Assembly (NCBI GenBank): GCA_003988855.1 | Contig: QYAI01000102.1 | Span: 1-64,000, forward strand | DNA: 64,000 nt | Direction: 5' to 3' | Source of the DNA: Arachnopeziza araneosa | Taxonomy: Eukaryota > Ascomycota > Leotiomycetes > Helotiales > Arachnopezizaceae | In this document: positions 44,652-56,382 of the stretch, piece after piece | How the letters are laid out: every line of letters begins with the position of its first letter | How positions within the stretch are numbered: the first letter of the stretch is position 1 | The notes under the pieces: model-generated | Database searches by the model: none | What the model saw: the letters and a program-made list of their open reading frames with translations, nothing else | What the model was told of the DNA's origin: nothing | Program-made: the position numbers and the translations under genes

Positions 44652-45419
44652 CTACTCTTGCATCTCCACATCTCCATCCCCCACCTCCTCCCTCGCGTCC
44701 TCAAACACCGACGAACCGCCACTATTCCTCGCCCTCCGATTCTCCATCTGCAACTGCTCATCCGGATTTCCCCCATCATCACCCTCATCCACGGGCACGA
44801 CATGAGACGCAAATCCATTCGTAGCTGTTCCGTTTGCCAGAGGTTTGGAGCCGCCGAGTGTTGTCTGACCGGCTTCAATCGAACTCTCCCCGTTTGCTGG
44901 GTTGGAATTGGGGTTGTTGGAGCTCGAGGCTACTTTCTTCTCTTTGACTTCCTTAAAGGGGACGGTCTTCGGGACAATGTCTTGCAGGAATTCAAGATTG
45001 TCGAGCCGGTTGACAGCCGAGGCTGGGAGTGTGTTAGTGGGGGGAAAGGGAGAAGGAAGGGGGCGTACAGAGATCTCGGTATTGTATGTTTCGACGGGGT
45101 TTCCGCTCTGATTTCACAACGTTGTGGGCTTGTTCCGCGAGGTATTGGATGAACATTTCCTGGAGAGATATTAGTCTGAGTTGAGCGAAGAAAGATATGA
45201 GGAGGGTAGAGGTACTGTTGCTAAGGTGATTACGAAGGTGCCTTGGTTGGCTAGGACATTGATGTCATTGTCTACTAGGACTATTTTTCTTATTCGAGAA
45301 ACTAGGGATCGGTGAGTTGTTGTTAAGGGAGCTAGTTTCGGATGAAGGTTCTTACATGGAAGTTGTGTTGTGCCTGTAGGTTCCTTACTCGGTGGGATGG
45401 CCGTCGTGTTGTAAGGCAT
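44652..45419 (-). CDS. dpb3: Histone-fold protein, DNA polymerase epsilon subunit Dpb3/POLE4 type
   Basis: Four minus-strand exons: 45356-45419, 45216-45301, 45069-45159 and 44652-45022, giving 203 aa. The joins restore one histone fold of the CBF/NF-Y class: TTQLPFSRIRKIVLVDNDIN, VLANQGTFVITLATEMFIQYL, AEQAHNVVKSERKPRRNIQY, RDLSSAVNRLDNLEFLQDIV, then PKTVPFKEV. Dpb3 pairs with Dpb4 in polymerase epsilon and the pair binds double-stranded DNA; close relatives act in chromatin remodelling (CHRAC/Dls1), so the partner is not fixed by sequence. The last 70 residues are acidic and disordered. It is convergent with lea1 and divergent from the CLC gene across 1.7 kb. Confidence 0.87.
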
Positions 45420-47103
45420 TTTGGGTAATGGTGGCTAAGTAGCGAGACAAAATTATGAGGGAGAAAGAGTTCTAAGGTGTAGTGTTAGAGCAATTATTTT
45501 TGAAGAGAGGATTTTGAAAGATGGGTTCTGAATCTGAAAACGTGCAAGTGACAGGTGAGAATGTCGCTTGAGCGCCAATGAGGCTGAGAGATGTTGCAGC
45601 TGAGAAAAGGAGAGCGAAATAGCGTGCAAGAAACCAATTTAATCCTGAAGAGCAGGCAAAGCACAATACAATCAAAAGCGTGTAGATTCAAATTGGAAAA
45701 TTCGAAACATAGCCCTTGGCAAACTGTCCACTAGGAATAAGCTTGCGATATCTGTGAGACTTATAAAAAGGGAAGTCAATCTCAAAGCAGGGGGGATGAA
45801 GATATGTAACACATCAGATAAAGGACAATGGTATAAAGGAGTTTTCTGAGTAATAAATGACACATACCAGATTTTAAGGGTTTGAGAAAGAAACTCGATA
45901 GAGCTTGTTTAAAGCTAAAAGTTGAGTAGGAGGCCCAGAGGTCGCGTCCAAACGCGTTGAAATATTCCAGGTTCGTTGCCGCTTAAGCTACGGCACGTGC
46001 AACCACCCCCCTAAATACGTCGGAAGTGACAATAAGTACCAATAACTTTTGTTTGTAATTAGATCTTATTATTCAAGGAGATGAGCAAAGTGTGTTGACA
46101 GATTTTTGGAAAATTCGAAAGCTGAAGTAATCTGATATATATTTTAAACCTCATATGTTCTGTTTTTAGCGAATTTATATTACATCTCCCGTCACATGAA
46201 ATATATTCTACATTATGACCTAAGGGGTCGGTTAGAATTTGTGTATTCTTTCATGAGGCTGAGCTTCTTGTTATGGCCTCATAAATGATACTAAACTTTC
46301 CAACCTCCTTGTTACCACCTCGGTCCTCCGCGCCTTCCATATCTATATACTTAAAACGGCTCGGAAAGCACGACAGCTTATTTTGTTGCCAATTTATGAG
46401 TTGTGTAAATATCTAGCCAATATTTCTCGTATAATTACCAGGCTCTTGAATTGCTGTTCATTAGAGGCGGCCATTTTGAACGTTGCTGTAAGGTCAAGAT
46501 GTTACAAGACGCTTTGTCATAGCCATAAGTAATTAAGTAATCAAATATACAGGGAGATCTTCTTTGCTTGGCTGAACTTGCACAGCTTTTAGAGGGACAG
46601 AATGAAGAACAATATATCTCAGACTCTCTCCCAAAGAGTCCCTATCCGTCCTTGGAAACTCATGCCATCTAGGAATCACGAGCGGACTTGAGAGTTTCAA
46701 CCCAGTAAGCACTAATTCGTGTATCCTTTAGTATTAAAAAAAGCAATGGAAATGGATACAAGCGCTAGCAGTAGTGCTATTCCATTCCATAGTCGCAGGC
46801 AGGAACGCGGTCAATGGTCAGGTAAGGCCTGAGCGGAAATTGAAGTAGAAAATTGACACATATTACACAAATCAAGCTATACAGAGATACAGCCGCAATG
46901 CTGATCGCAAAGACATTTTCCACTTGGAGCATTTGGTTGATGATGTTGAAGGGTTGCTTAAAATCGGGGATATTTGAACTCCAGAGCTTGACGCGCGGCC
47001 GCTTCCCCGACCTTCAGATCCAGCCTCTTCATTGGAGCCAACTCCTACATCACTCGCCATGACAAGATAGTGGCAGAAACATGAGTCTATATCAGAGAGG
47101 ACC
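45420..47103. other. AT-rich divergent intergenic region
   Basis: 1.68 kb between the starts of dpb3 (minus) and the CLC gene (plus). It is visibly more AT-rich than the flanking coding DNA, especially 46050-46560. Short frames on the minus strand near 45472-45863 are hydrophobic but not recognisable. I see no gene or repeat. It probably holds both promoters and, for the size, perhaps a non-coding transcript. Confidence 0.5.
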
Positions 47104-49807
47104 ATGAACTCCAGATCATCTTCTATTGTATTGCCTAGCCCGCGCCTCCAACAACGTGGGCCCTTTTCATCCAGACTCTCTGCGATCTCGACCGTAGAAC
47201 AAGGCGAGGCTGCAACTGCGCCAACCGCAGCAGAACATCAAATTGATGAGGAAATTGAGGAGATTAAGAGATACGAAGTATGCACATTCTTTTCTACCAA
47301 GTGATCACGCTAACATATCTTAAGGATTTTACGACGATAGGTAATCCAGTTCAGTCAATCGCAATTCCACGAGCTTACAGGCACCGATAGACTGGGTACA
47401 GGATGCTGCAAAAGAACAGTTGAGACGAAAAGTCCGGCGGAAAGAGACCGCCGGATTTTTTGAAAGGGGTGGGCAAGTAGGTTGGAGATACAGGCTATGG
47501 GAATCATACGAAGCTGCGCAAGGCTGGATAGTAGTCACTCTGATAGGTGAATACTCAACTCTAGAGGGAATACCCAAATGCTAATCGAGCTAGGTGCGGC
47601 TATTGGCATCAACGCGGCTTTTTTAAACATAATAACTGAATGGTTATCGGATGTAAAGCTTGGATATTGCACAACCGCATTCTATCTTAACGAGAGTTTC
47701 TGTTGTTGGGGAGAGGATAATGGCTGTGATGATTGGCATCGATGGACGTCCTTTACACCTGTGAATTACCTGCTGTACATCATGTTCGCTGTGAGTTCAA
47801 CGTCCCTCTTCTTCAACGGAGCTGATCATTTAGACTATATTTGCTCTGACATCGGCTACCTTGGTGAGGTCATTTGCCCCTTATGCCGCAGGATCAGGTA
47901 TCTCAGAAATCAAATGCATCATTGCTGGGTTTGTCATGAAAGGATTCCTTGGTTTCTGGACCTTGGTTATCAAATCGGTTGCTCTACCCTTGGCCATTGC
48001 ATCTGGATTATCCGTGGGCAAGGAAGGTCCTAGTGTGCATTACGCTGTCTGCACTGGTAATGTCATCTCAAGACTATTTGAGAAGTACAAACGAAATGCG
48101 TCGAAAACGAGAGAGATTCTGAGTGCTTGTGCAGCAGCCGGAGTTGCTGTTGCATTCGGTAGCCCGATTGGCGGTGTCCTATTTTCACTAGAAGAAATGT
48201 CGTCCTATTTTCCTTTAAAGACCATGTGGAGAAGTTACTTCTGTGCCTTAGTTGCCACGGCTGTGTTGGCAGCTATGAACCCATTTCGGACAGGTCAACT
48301 CGTCATGTTCCAAGTTCATTACGATCGATCGTGGCACTTCTTTGAAGTTATTTTTTACATTATTCTTGGGATATTTGGGGGTTTATACGGCGCCTTCGTA
48401 ATCAAATGGAACTTAAGAGCGCAAGCGTTTCGAAAGAAATATCTCACACAATATGCTATTCTTGAGGCTACCCTGTTGGCAACAGGCACAGCTATCCTCT
48501 GCTACCCGAATTTGTTCCTTAGAATCGATATGACAGAGAGCATGGAAATTTTATTCTTGGAGTGCGAAGGTGCAGAGGATTACCACGGCTTGTGTGATAA
48601 GGAAAACAGGTGGCAAATGGTTTTCTCTCTGACCATTGCAACGATAATGAGAATGTTCCTCGTTATCATCTCGTATGGTTGCAAAGTACCAGCTGGCATA
48701 TTCGTTCCGTCTATGGCTATTGGTGCTTCTTTTGGCAGAACAGTTGGAATATTGGTCCAGGCACTACACGAAGCATTCCCAGGATCTGTATTCTTCTCCG
48801 CATGCCAGCCTGATGTTCCTTGTATCACTCCAGGAACATATGCTTTTCTTGGAGCCGCAGCCGCACTGAGTGGCATTATGCACATCACTGTCTCTGTCGT
48901 TGTTATCATGTTCGAGCTTACTGGCGCTCTTACTTATATCTTGCCAACTATGATTGTGGTTGGTGTCACTAAAGCGGTCAGCGAGCTTTTCGGCAAAGGT
49001 GGAATTGCTGATAGAATGATTTGGTTCAATGGATTTCCATTCTTGGACAACAAGGAAGAGCACACGTTCGGTGTACCTGTGTCCCAAGTCATGACGACTG
49101 AAGTCATTGCCTTACCAACGAGTGGACTCAATATGAAAACCCTCGAGAAATTGCTTCGCGATGACACATATCAAGGTTTTCCAATTGTAGAGGACAGAAG
49201 ATCCAAGATCCTCGTTGGGTATATTGGACGTACCGAATTAAGATATGCAATCGACCGCGTGAAGCGCGACCGATCTATTAGCCCTACTGCAATCTGCTAC
49301 TTCACCCCATCTACTTCCATCGGCCCAACCACGCCCGCTACACCCGGACCGGCCGTCACCTTCGACGGCATGGCCGCTTCCTCGGTCGATTTCAGCCGCT
49401 TCATCGATACCACGCCCGTGACTGTACACCCGCGCCTCCCTCTCGAGACTGTCATGGAGCTCTTCCGCAAGATCGGCCCGCGTGTCATCCTCATCGAGTA
49501 TCACGGCAAACTGATGGGTCTAGTCACTGTGAAGGATTGCCTGAAATACCAGTTTAAGGTTGAAGCGAGCGAGAACCCGAGAGATGATAGCCATGTGATT
49601 GAGAGTCAGGAGAGGCTTTGGGGGGTTATCAAGAAGGGGGCGAGTTGGGTGTCGGAGAGGGTGGACTGGGCCTCTAGAGGAAGAATAAGGATTGGGAGTT
49701 CTGAACTACCGAGAGAGCCGCAGCGAGACGATTTAGGACCAAATGACTATATGTTGGATGGGACAGAGGATGATGTAGATGATGGGATGGAGCTAGAGGA
49801 TCGGTAA
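47104..49807 (+). CDS. CLC-type chloride/proton exchanger (Gef1-like)
   Basis: Five exons: 47104-47277, 47325-47340 (16 nt), 47391-47546, 47594-47790, 47834-49807, giving 838 aa. Intracellular CLC exchangers supply chloride and balance charge in acidifying compartments; yeast Gef1 (779 aa) acts in Golgi and endosomes. The joins restore YEDFTTIDWVQDAAKEQLRR and LIGAAIGINAAFLNIITEW. The selectivity motifs are GSGISEIK (201-208) and GKEGPSVH with gating Glu at 245. The 'proton' glutamate is at 302 in GGVLFSLEEMSSYF, so an exchanger is more likely than a channel. Helix N/R region contains KVPAGIFVPSMAIGASFGR. Two CBS domains form the C-terminus (VSQVMTTEVIALP and FIDTTPVTVHPRLPLETVME). All features point to a functional protein. 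Confidence 0.95.
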
Positions 49808-50006
49808 TAACGGTTGGATATGTGTATGTATGTACAAGTATATTTTTGAGACGGCTATATATAGATGAATATCTCTCTCAAAGCTCTTCATTACCACCAA
49901 ACTTTTTCAGCCCCTATTTATTTTTTCATAATTACCCAAACGACACACCCACCAGAGATATGCAAAAGCTCTCTCGGCATATCTCAAATTTGTGACCTCA
50001 TACAAC

Positions 50007-51327
50007 TCACTCATCCCAGATTACACTCGTAATCTGGCCCTCAATATCCACCTTCGCCACAAAATTGCCAAAGGTTCCCTTGTCAACATCTCTCTTCACA
50101 ATCACTACCCGACCATCATTCTGCAAACCCACTGCCGCCAAAGTGCCATCCTTGTTGACGCTGAATTGGCGAGGGTAGGAACCGCCACAAGGTGCTAGTT
50201 GCGCGAATGAGAGTTTTCCTGTGGAATGGTCGATGCGCCAGCTTTGGAGGGTATCCGAGGGGATTTGGGTGCTGTTTGCGGCGTCGAAATTGGGGATCTT
50301 GAATAACGTGGCGTTGCGGGCGGAGGTCAGGAGGAAATTTTCATCAGGCTGTGATGAGAGTTTAGTGGGATATAAGATGATTTATGTGGGTCAAAGAAGA
50401 CATACAGATAATAGAGCTTCTGCAGATGCAGCTCCAATGGGCGTCGTTTGATTCCCATACGTGCCATACGACGCAATAGGTTTGAAAGTCAACGATGAGG
50501 AATTTCTCCCGTATACCGCCTCATAACTAGCAACCGTATTTCCTAGTTCTGAGATCAAGAAGAAATACGTTTTATCGTCTGTTTTGAGGAACGTTCCGTG
50601 ACGGGGCCCAGAACCAGGAGGGGCCGAAAAAGGGGTTTGCTGAACCAAGGTGCTGTCGCTGTGGTTTATGCTAAAGATGTGAATAAGATCGGCGCCTAGA
50701 TCTGGGGAGACGATGAATGAATCCGTAGGGTCCAGAATCACTTCATGAGGATGGGGAGCCTCTTGTCGGTCAGGGTTGGGACCTAGTTTGCTCATGGTAA
50801 AAGTGAAATTTTGGAGGTTGGCAAGGGATCCATCGTGAGATATTGTCCATGAGGTTAGAGATGAACCCGAGCTAGAAAGCAGTTAGCATAGGGTTTTGAT
50901 CCTATGAGGAAAGAACATACTAGTGAGCTGCTGCTAGAGCTTTGCCATCATTGTAGGCAACTAAGCTTACAGGACCATTAAGTGTGTTGTGAGTATCGAA
51001 TTTGATGAGTTCTCCTGATTCAGAGCGCTTATATGCAGCAATTGCACCAGCCCCATTGAAATTCTCATCAGCCACTATAAAATCAGTTATACATACTCAG
51101 CGGCCGACGGATGATTTCTACTCACGGTATACCACATCGCCGACCTTTTGCAACCACGAAGGTTGTGGTGCGGTATCGTTATTCACAGCAAGAGTGGTCA
51201 AGGTATAGCTGCCATTTTGCTGAGCATTCAACTGCAAGGAAGTTACTGTTCCGCTGTATGAAGAAACATAGAGATTTGTGGCAACAGCAGAGGTCACAAG
51301 ACCGAGTGGGAGATGTTGGAGCCGCAT
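50007..51327 (-). CDS. Secreted lactonase-type seven-bladed propeller protein
   Basis: Minus-strand exons 51126-51327, 50921-51074, 50406-50871 and 50007-50348 give 387 aa. The chosen start gives a signal peptide (MRLQHLPLGLVTSAVA) before TNLYVSSYSGTVTSL. Family motifs are ADENFNGAGAIAAYK, EAPHPHEVILDPTDSFIVSP, DLGADLIHIFSI, GSGPRHGTF and CGGSYPRQFSVNKDGTLAAV. This is the Lactonase family (PF10282), with 6-phosphogluconolactonase and 3-carboxymuconate cyclase as characterised relatives. Several N-glycosylation sequons fit secretion. The substrate is unknown. An in-frame ATG 36 codons upstream (51435) gives a longer N-terminus without a clear signal peptide; I prefer 51327. Confidence 0.88.
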
Positions 51328-52620
51328 TCTGAACCAACTAAGGTAGACACTATCCAGACACTCTAAGGATGAACAGGCAAACGAGATGGAGGAAAGTTGG
51401 GATAGAAAATGCTGAAAGATGGGAAACTCCCACATTTTAAACGGGATTTAGATGGACTGGCCAGGCTTCATAGCGGAAGTTTAGCCTCAACCACGAAATA
51501 TTGCACCTTAGACGTACCCCGCGTAACAATGAAATATTCAATGTAGGGTTGAGTGCCGGTAAAGGTGTCCTTGAGATGACTGAGCGCAGCTGCTCAGTTT
51601 GGGATAGATTGTTTGGAATGCTCCACTATGGCTTGAGCGTTTTCCCTGAGTGGCCAAGACTTGTGTTTCTCCCAGCATGAAGTCCTTGAAACCTTAATGG
51701 TCGATAAGATCAGGCACATATAGGGCTTGTGTGATGGAAGCGGCTCAAACTGCCGTTTGCGTAGAGAAATGGGTTTAAAATTAATTTTTCAGTCCTGGGT
51801 TCTGCAAAGAGGTGGTAGTGACGCCAGGTTGTCGGGTCATTGGAGCTTAGGCAAGCATTCTGAGCAGGAAGTTGTTGGTTTTGCTCTTGATGGAACTTCT
51901 TTGGAGAGCTAGGGTGGCGCTGGATGATCTGTTCAAGGGCGAACGTCTTCGAAGTGCCGACAGCTTAACCTTACGGGAACGCCACTTTACAGGGGAAATT
52001 TCATCAGGTGATGACGAATAATTTCCGTCTTTATTTTTTCATCTTTTGGAGTCGAATGATTGATCTTTGTAAACAAGGTAGTTTAAATAGATTGTTTCAG
52101 GGCCGCTTAATAGTCTAGCTCTTTAGCGACTGTGTAACTATTTCATTACTAAATTTTGAGCCCAAATTCAACCAGAATCCGTAATTTACCAGCTCTGGTT
52201 AATTATCTTCGGCTCATAAAGTTTTGGTTCCTTGACCAAACATGAAGGAGGGCCAAATTGCGAAGACTTATGATATGAAGCTCCCAAAAATTGATTTCTA
52301 TTCTCATTGCTCAATAGCAGTTTGAGCTTTGCGAGCACTGGCCACGAATCAGCAGGGCAAGACTCTGAGAATTTATCTCGTTGAGTATATGTCATACCAC
52401 GTAGATTTACGTTATTAAAAGTACAGATTTAATTTTCCACACTGAATTGTTAAAAATTTGTGCTTGGCAATTATTGGAATATTGCTGTTACCGTACGATG
52501 ATTAGAAGCATTTTTTGGCGGTAAGCCACGAATTTACGTACTACTACCATAGAAGAGGCTACCGATAAAAGTGTAATTGAACCTCTCTTATCTCAGCCTC
52601 AACACCAACATAGACTTCAC
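51328..52620. other. Divergent intergenic region
   Basis: 1.29 kb between the lactonase gene (minus) and the F-box-like gene (plus). AT content rises after about 52000. No gene recognised; short frames look like chance. Confidence 0.5.
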
Positions 52621-53312
52621 ATGATGACTTCCGTCGAGGTTCATTTGCTTCCAACACCATCATTCTTTGCCCTCCCACTTGAGATCCGAAGGTGTATCTA
52701 TGAGTATGCCCTCAACTGGCCTGACCTATCCCACATCTTTCAGGTAAGAGACCTTGCTTTAAACACTCCGGAGGATCAGATTACTGCACAACATCCTCCA
52801 CTATGCACCATTCCTCGTCCTCGTTTTCAGTCGATTAGCACGCCACCAATTTTGCTCGTCGCCAAGCAAATGACAACGGAAGCGCTTGAAGTCCTATACC
52901 GGAAACCACTAGTCCTCGCGTCTCCGCCGCCATATATACTGCAGCTAGCAAATCCAGAAGACATCACTGACTTCATAAACGAGCCTGCATTGCAGAATCT
53001 ACGTTTCGTCGTGTTGCAAATGTCGGGAAGTGCTAAAAGCTGGCTGCGAACAGTGGATATGCTCCTCGATACTTGGTCTGTGAAGAACTGCCTTCAGAAA
53101 GTAGAGGTCAAGGTTTCTTTTGGTGGACGTTCAAGGGGAGCAGGCGGGCTTTCTCCAGAATCGGTAAATTGTAGGCATGTTCTAGGAATCATACGGAGAG
53201 TACATAGACCCCTCTAAGTCACTATTGTTCTGCCGCTAACTTAAAATAGCTGAGAAGTTTCGGAGAACAAGTGCATGTGATACTAGAGGATTATGTAGGA
53301 GAGAGGCTTTAG
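52621..53312 (+). CDS. F-box/2EXR-like hypothetical protein
   Basis: Exons 52621-53199 and 53250-53312, 213 aa. The N-terminal block FFALPLEIRRCIYEYAL matches the short motif that opens many fungal F-box-like or 2EXR proteins, and APPILLVAKQMTTEAL-type spacing follows (ISTPPILLVAKQMTTEALEV, then LYRKPLVL). The rest is a compact alpha/beta pattern (LRFVVLQMSGSAKSWLRTVD). I added the second exon because the intron has good ends (GTACAT...AATAG), a GCTAAC branch point and matching phase, and gives the plausible ending LRSFGEQVHVILEDYVGERL; without it the protein would end 15 bases after the donor. Function unknown. Confidence 0.75.
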
Positions 53313-53792
53313 AAAACGAGAGGAGTTGGAGCAGAAAAATTCGAGTCATTGTTGAACAAGCTAATGAGCTACTGGTGCTGATATATTAAGTAAAATTTCC
53401 CAAAAAAAATATATATATAGAAGTGGATGTCTCAAAAGAGCCTGCGAATTCAAAGTCTCTAGAAACCTACCTCGATGTCCAATCTTGAGTTGAATATCTC
53501 CCACTATTTCAGATGAGGCATACAATTTATATTACCCAATTGGCTGAAGATTTCATGATTATGCACTACCAAGTCGATATATGTCGCTGAAATCAAAGGG
53601 AAGCAGGTGTTTTATGTCAACTTCGAGAGTTACCTTTAAACAGCTCGAGTTTACTGGCATTTTCTATTCCGTCATAACCCCGCAATGCAGCTTCATGCCC
53701 CACTTCTCATGATATCAACGAACGAAGCTGCCTCTTTATTGAACACCAAGCACCAACTTCAAGAAAACTTCTTCTAAGATACATAGAACAAA
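53313..53792. other. Intergenic, tandem plus-strand genes
   Basis: 480 AT-rich bases with A/T runs at about 53400-53420. It contains the promoter of the Rossmann-fold gene. No gene seen. Confidence 0.5.
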
Positions 53793-54916
53793 ATGGCACC
53801 AAAGATCTTCATCACTGGAGTGACTGGGTACATTGGAGGCGACCTCCTGTATGCACTTGAAAAGGCACATCCAGAATACGAATACACAGCACTAGTCCGG
53901 AATTCCGATAAAGGCGCCAAGGTAGCATCAGTATTTCCGAAAATACGTCTTGTCTATGGCACACTTGATGATTCTGAGCTTCTCGAGGAGGAATGCGCAC
54001 ATGCAGATATTGTGATTCGTATGTCTTTTCTCCCATTAAAGATGCCTTGAAACTTGATTAACGTGTGAAATTAGACACTGCAGATGCATCAGACAACGCA
54101 GGAGCAGCCCAAGCTATTGCGCGCGGCCTCTCAGCTGGACATACAAAAGAAAAGCCAGGATATTGGTTGCACACATCTGGTACCGGCATACTTTGCTGGA
54201 AGGATATGGAAACAGAAACATATGGTGAAGCACCATCTCAACCGGCTTATGATGATCTTAATGCCGTGTCTGGCCTTACCTCCCTTCCCGATACAGCCTT
54301 CCATCGAAATGTTGACAAGATGGTTCTCGGCGCTGGATCAGATTCTGTCAAGACAGCAATTATTTGTCCGCCGACTATATACGGTCGAGGGCGAGGTCCA
54401 GATAATCAGAGAAGCAGACAGGTATATAACTTGGCCAAGGTCACACTGCAGAATGGGGAAGCGCCGCAGATAGGCAAAGGTCTGACCGAGTGGGATAATG
54501 TCCATGTCTACGATTTGAGTGATTTATTTCTGCTTCTTGTCGCAGCTGCTGTTGCAAGTAAGCCAGAATTGGATTCTACATTGTGGGGCAAGGAAGGTTA
54601 TTTTCTTGCTGAGAATGGCTACCATGTATGGGGAGAGGTGTCGAAGCAGGTAGCTGAGGTAGCGTTGGAAAAGGGCTACATCGGGTCTAAAGAAATCAAA
54701 GCTATGAGCCCAGACGAAGCTAAGGCCGCTGCTGGGTTTGAGGCTCTTTCATGGGGCCTGAACTCGAAAGGGTTTGCCAAGAGAGCTAAGAAATACCTGG
54801 GGTGGAGTCCCAAGGGCGAGAGCTTGAAGAGTGCGATTCCAGGCATCGTGGATGACGAGGCGACCATTCTTGGTATCAAGATTGGGCATGCAGAAGAAGT
54901 AGCCGGTGGAAAATAG
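53793..54916 (+). CDS. NAD(P)-binding Rossmann-fold epimerase/reductase-like protein
   Basis: Exons 53793-54018 and 54075-54916, 355 aa. It starts MAPKIFITGVTGYIGGDLLY, with the GxTGxxGG dinucleotide-binding loop of extended and atypical SDRs. The join gives HADIVIHTADASDNAGAAQA, where the HTAD block is typical of this fungal group. Then come WLHTSGTGIL (Thr-Ser of the catalytic region), TAIICPPTIYGRGRGPDN, and WDNVHVYDLSDLFLLLVAAA. The common YxxxK motif is not obvious; HRNVDK sits where it would be expected. This resembles NmrA/epimerase-type proteins often annotated as nucleoside-diphosphate-sugar epimerases, but the substrate is unknown. Soluble, no targeting signal. Confidence 0.85.
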
Positions 54917-55811
54917 ATGCTGGTCCCGTTGGCTCTGAATTTGTATGATGACTCCTATTGATGGCCATAGACAAGCTACAACTACTCCAGCGAAAGTGAC
55001 CTAAGCAAAGGTGTCCAAGCTTGGCGGTATCATTCCTCCACAATGGGGTAAGATTCCGCATGAGATAAGACGTTAATCTAGGAAAGGATGTCGCTATCCG
55101 ACATTGTTTCGTATTGGCTCATCAGAAGGGATCATGACTGTCTGTGCCCCTCCTCCGCTGCAATATAAGTTTCATCGCTGACTGGCTGTGTGATTGCGAC
55201 TGATAAAGCTGCTTGAAGGGACTATTCAGCCAGTTGGGTTGGTGTTGTATTGCCAATATTCTTTTGAGGTGCATGACCAGAGCTTCTAGAAGGAATGAGA
55301 GGCAAAGCCAGGCAGCCATCAACCCTCAACGGCGTTGGCTGACTTTCCCGCTCTCCAGATCAGGGACGATACTGCGGGTAATTGTTCATGTGGCAGACTG
55401 GCTTGCATTTCGAGCTTCCAAAGAGAGCTTCCATCGTTCGAAGGTGCCGCCCATTCCACTCGTGATAACTGGGGAACCAATGTTGTTGTGCAGAGCGACG
55501 GGTGGCCCCTGCGAGAAAAGCTTGAGGCGTTCAGCCACAAACGCAGCTGTCTCGAGTTTACTTTCACGTCGGCCACCTCGTTCAACGTATCAAGCACTAT
55601 CTCCGGAGGGTTTCCATGCGATCTCGCGTTGTAATTTCACGATGACGCAGAGCGCCAAGGACAATAGGCTCAACTCAGTCGTACAAACAGACTCGATATA
55701 TAAGTAATTTCGATCTGGTCACAGAGCACCAGTGCCAGGATCAATTACTCGGAGAGCATTTAAGAGACCCATGCCTGACTCTACTCCACGGGACTCGACA
55801 GACTTCACACC
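54917..55811. other. Intergenic region, no clear gene
   Basis: About 900 bases. Overlapping open frames on both strands at about 55213-55707 encode unconvincing proteins. One plus-strand frame (about 55335-55634) has a CSCGRLACIS block but begins without an ATG and has no recognisable homology. I call no gene here. Confidence 0.4.
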
Positions 55812-56312
55812 ATGTCGTGTTTTAAGCCACACCATTTCAAAACCCTCCTCCTTCAAGTTATCGGCGAATCATCGCCGCTAAATCATGACAATTTGAGAAA
55901 TAGCCGAAAGATAAGCATCCTGTCTCTCGAGTCAACGAATGAAGTGTCATGGTGGCGTTACAGAAGCCGTCTCATCCCTCTATACACTCAAACTGTTTAC
56001 TCTGGTATCCCAGCTAGGGATGCTCTGAATTTACCCTTGGCGAGCCCGAGTGGTACAGCTGTCTCCTCGATCCGCGCTGAGATACCCTCCATCCCAGTGG
56101 ATGGACGTCGAGCAGTGATGCAAGTGCCGGGGGTAGTCCAGGATGGGAAGTTAGTTACCATTGTTCACCCTCACGGCAGCGTTGTGCACCCAGCTATATT
56201 GGGAACAAATCCCATACATACAAGCCTGCCTGCGACGTTTATATTAAGCTGGGTTCCCCTCACTGTCTTGCTACTCGGAAAGCTAGCCTTGTCATTTTAT
56301 ATATTCTCTTGA
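55812..56312 (+). CDS. Uncertain ORF with C-terminal membrane segment
   Basis: A 166-codon frame with a proper ATG and no intron, ending 70 bases before the start of the amino acid transporter. I do not recognise it. The middle is moderately Pro/Ser/Val rich (PSIPVDGRRAVMQVPGVVQD, GKLVTIVHPHGSVVHP) and the C-terminus has one hydrophobic segment (FILSWVPLTVLLLGKLALSF) close to the stop, as in tail-anchored proteins. The tight spacing to the transporter is also compatible with this being its promoter or leader DNA and the frame being chance. Confidence 0.35.
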   Translation: MSCFKPHHFKTLLLQVIGESSPLNHDNLRNSRKISILSLESTNEVSWWRYRSRLIPLYTQTVYSGIPARDALNLPLASPSGTAVSSIRAEIPSIPVDGRRAVMQVPGVVQDGKLVTIVHPHGSVVHPAILGTNPIHTSLPATFILSWVPLTVLLLGKLALSFYIFS

Positions 56313-56382
56313 AGAGAACCTCAAAACGTATTGAAAAAGTGTTGAAATCCTTATTCAAGTCTGCAGCAACAGGTTGCCCAGC

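Noticed and set aside
47578..48033. Continuous 151-codon frame through the CLC exon 4 to exon 5 junction
   Set aside because: Reading through intron 47791-47833 gives a shifted frame; splicing restores the conserved LVRSFAPYAAGSGISEIK.
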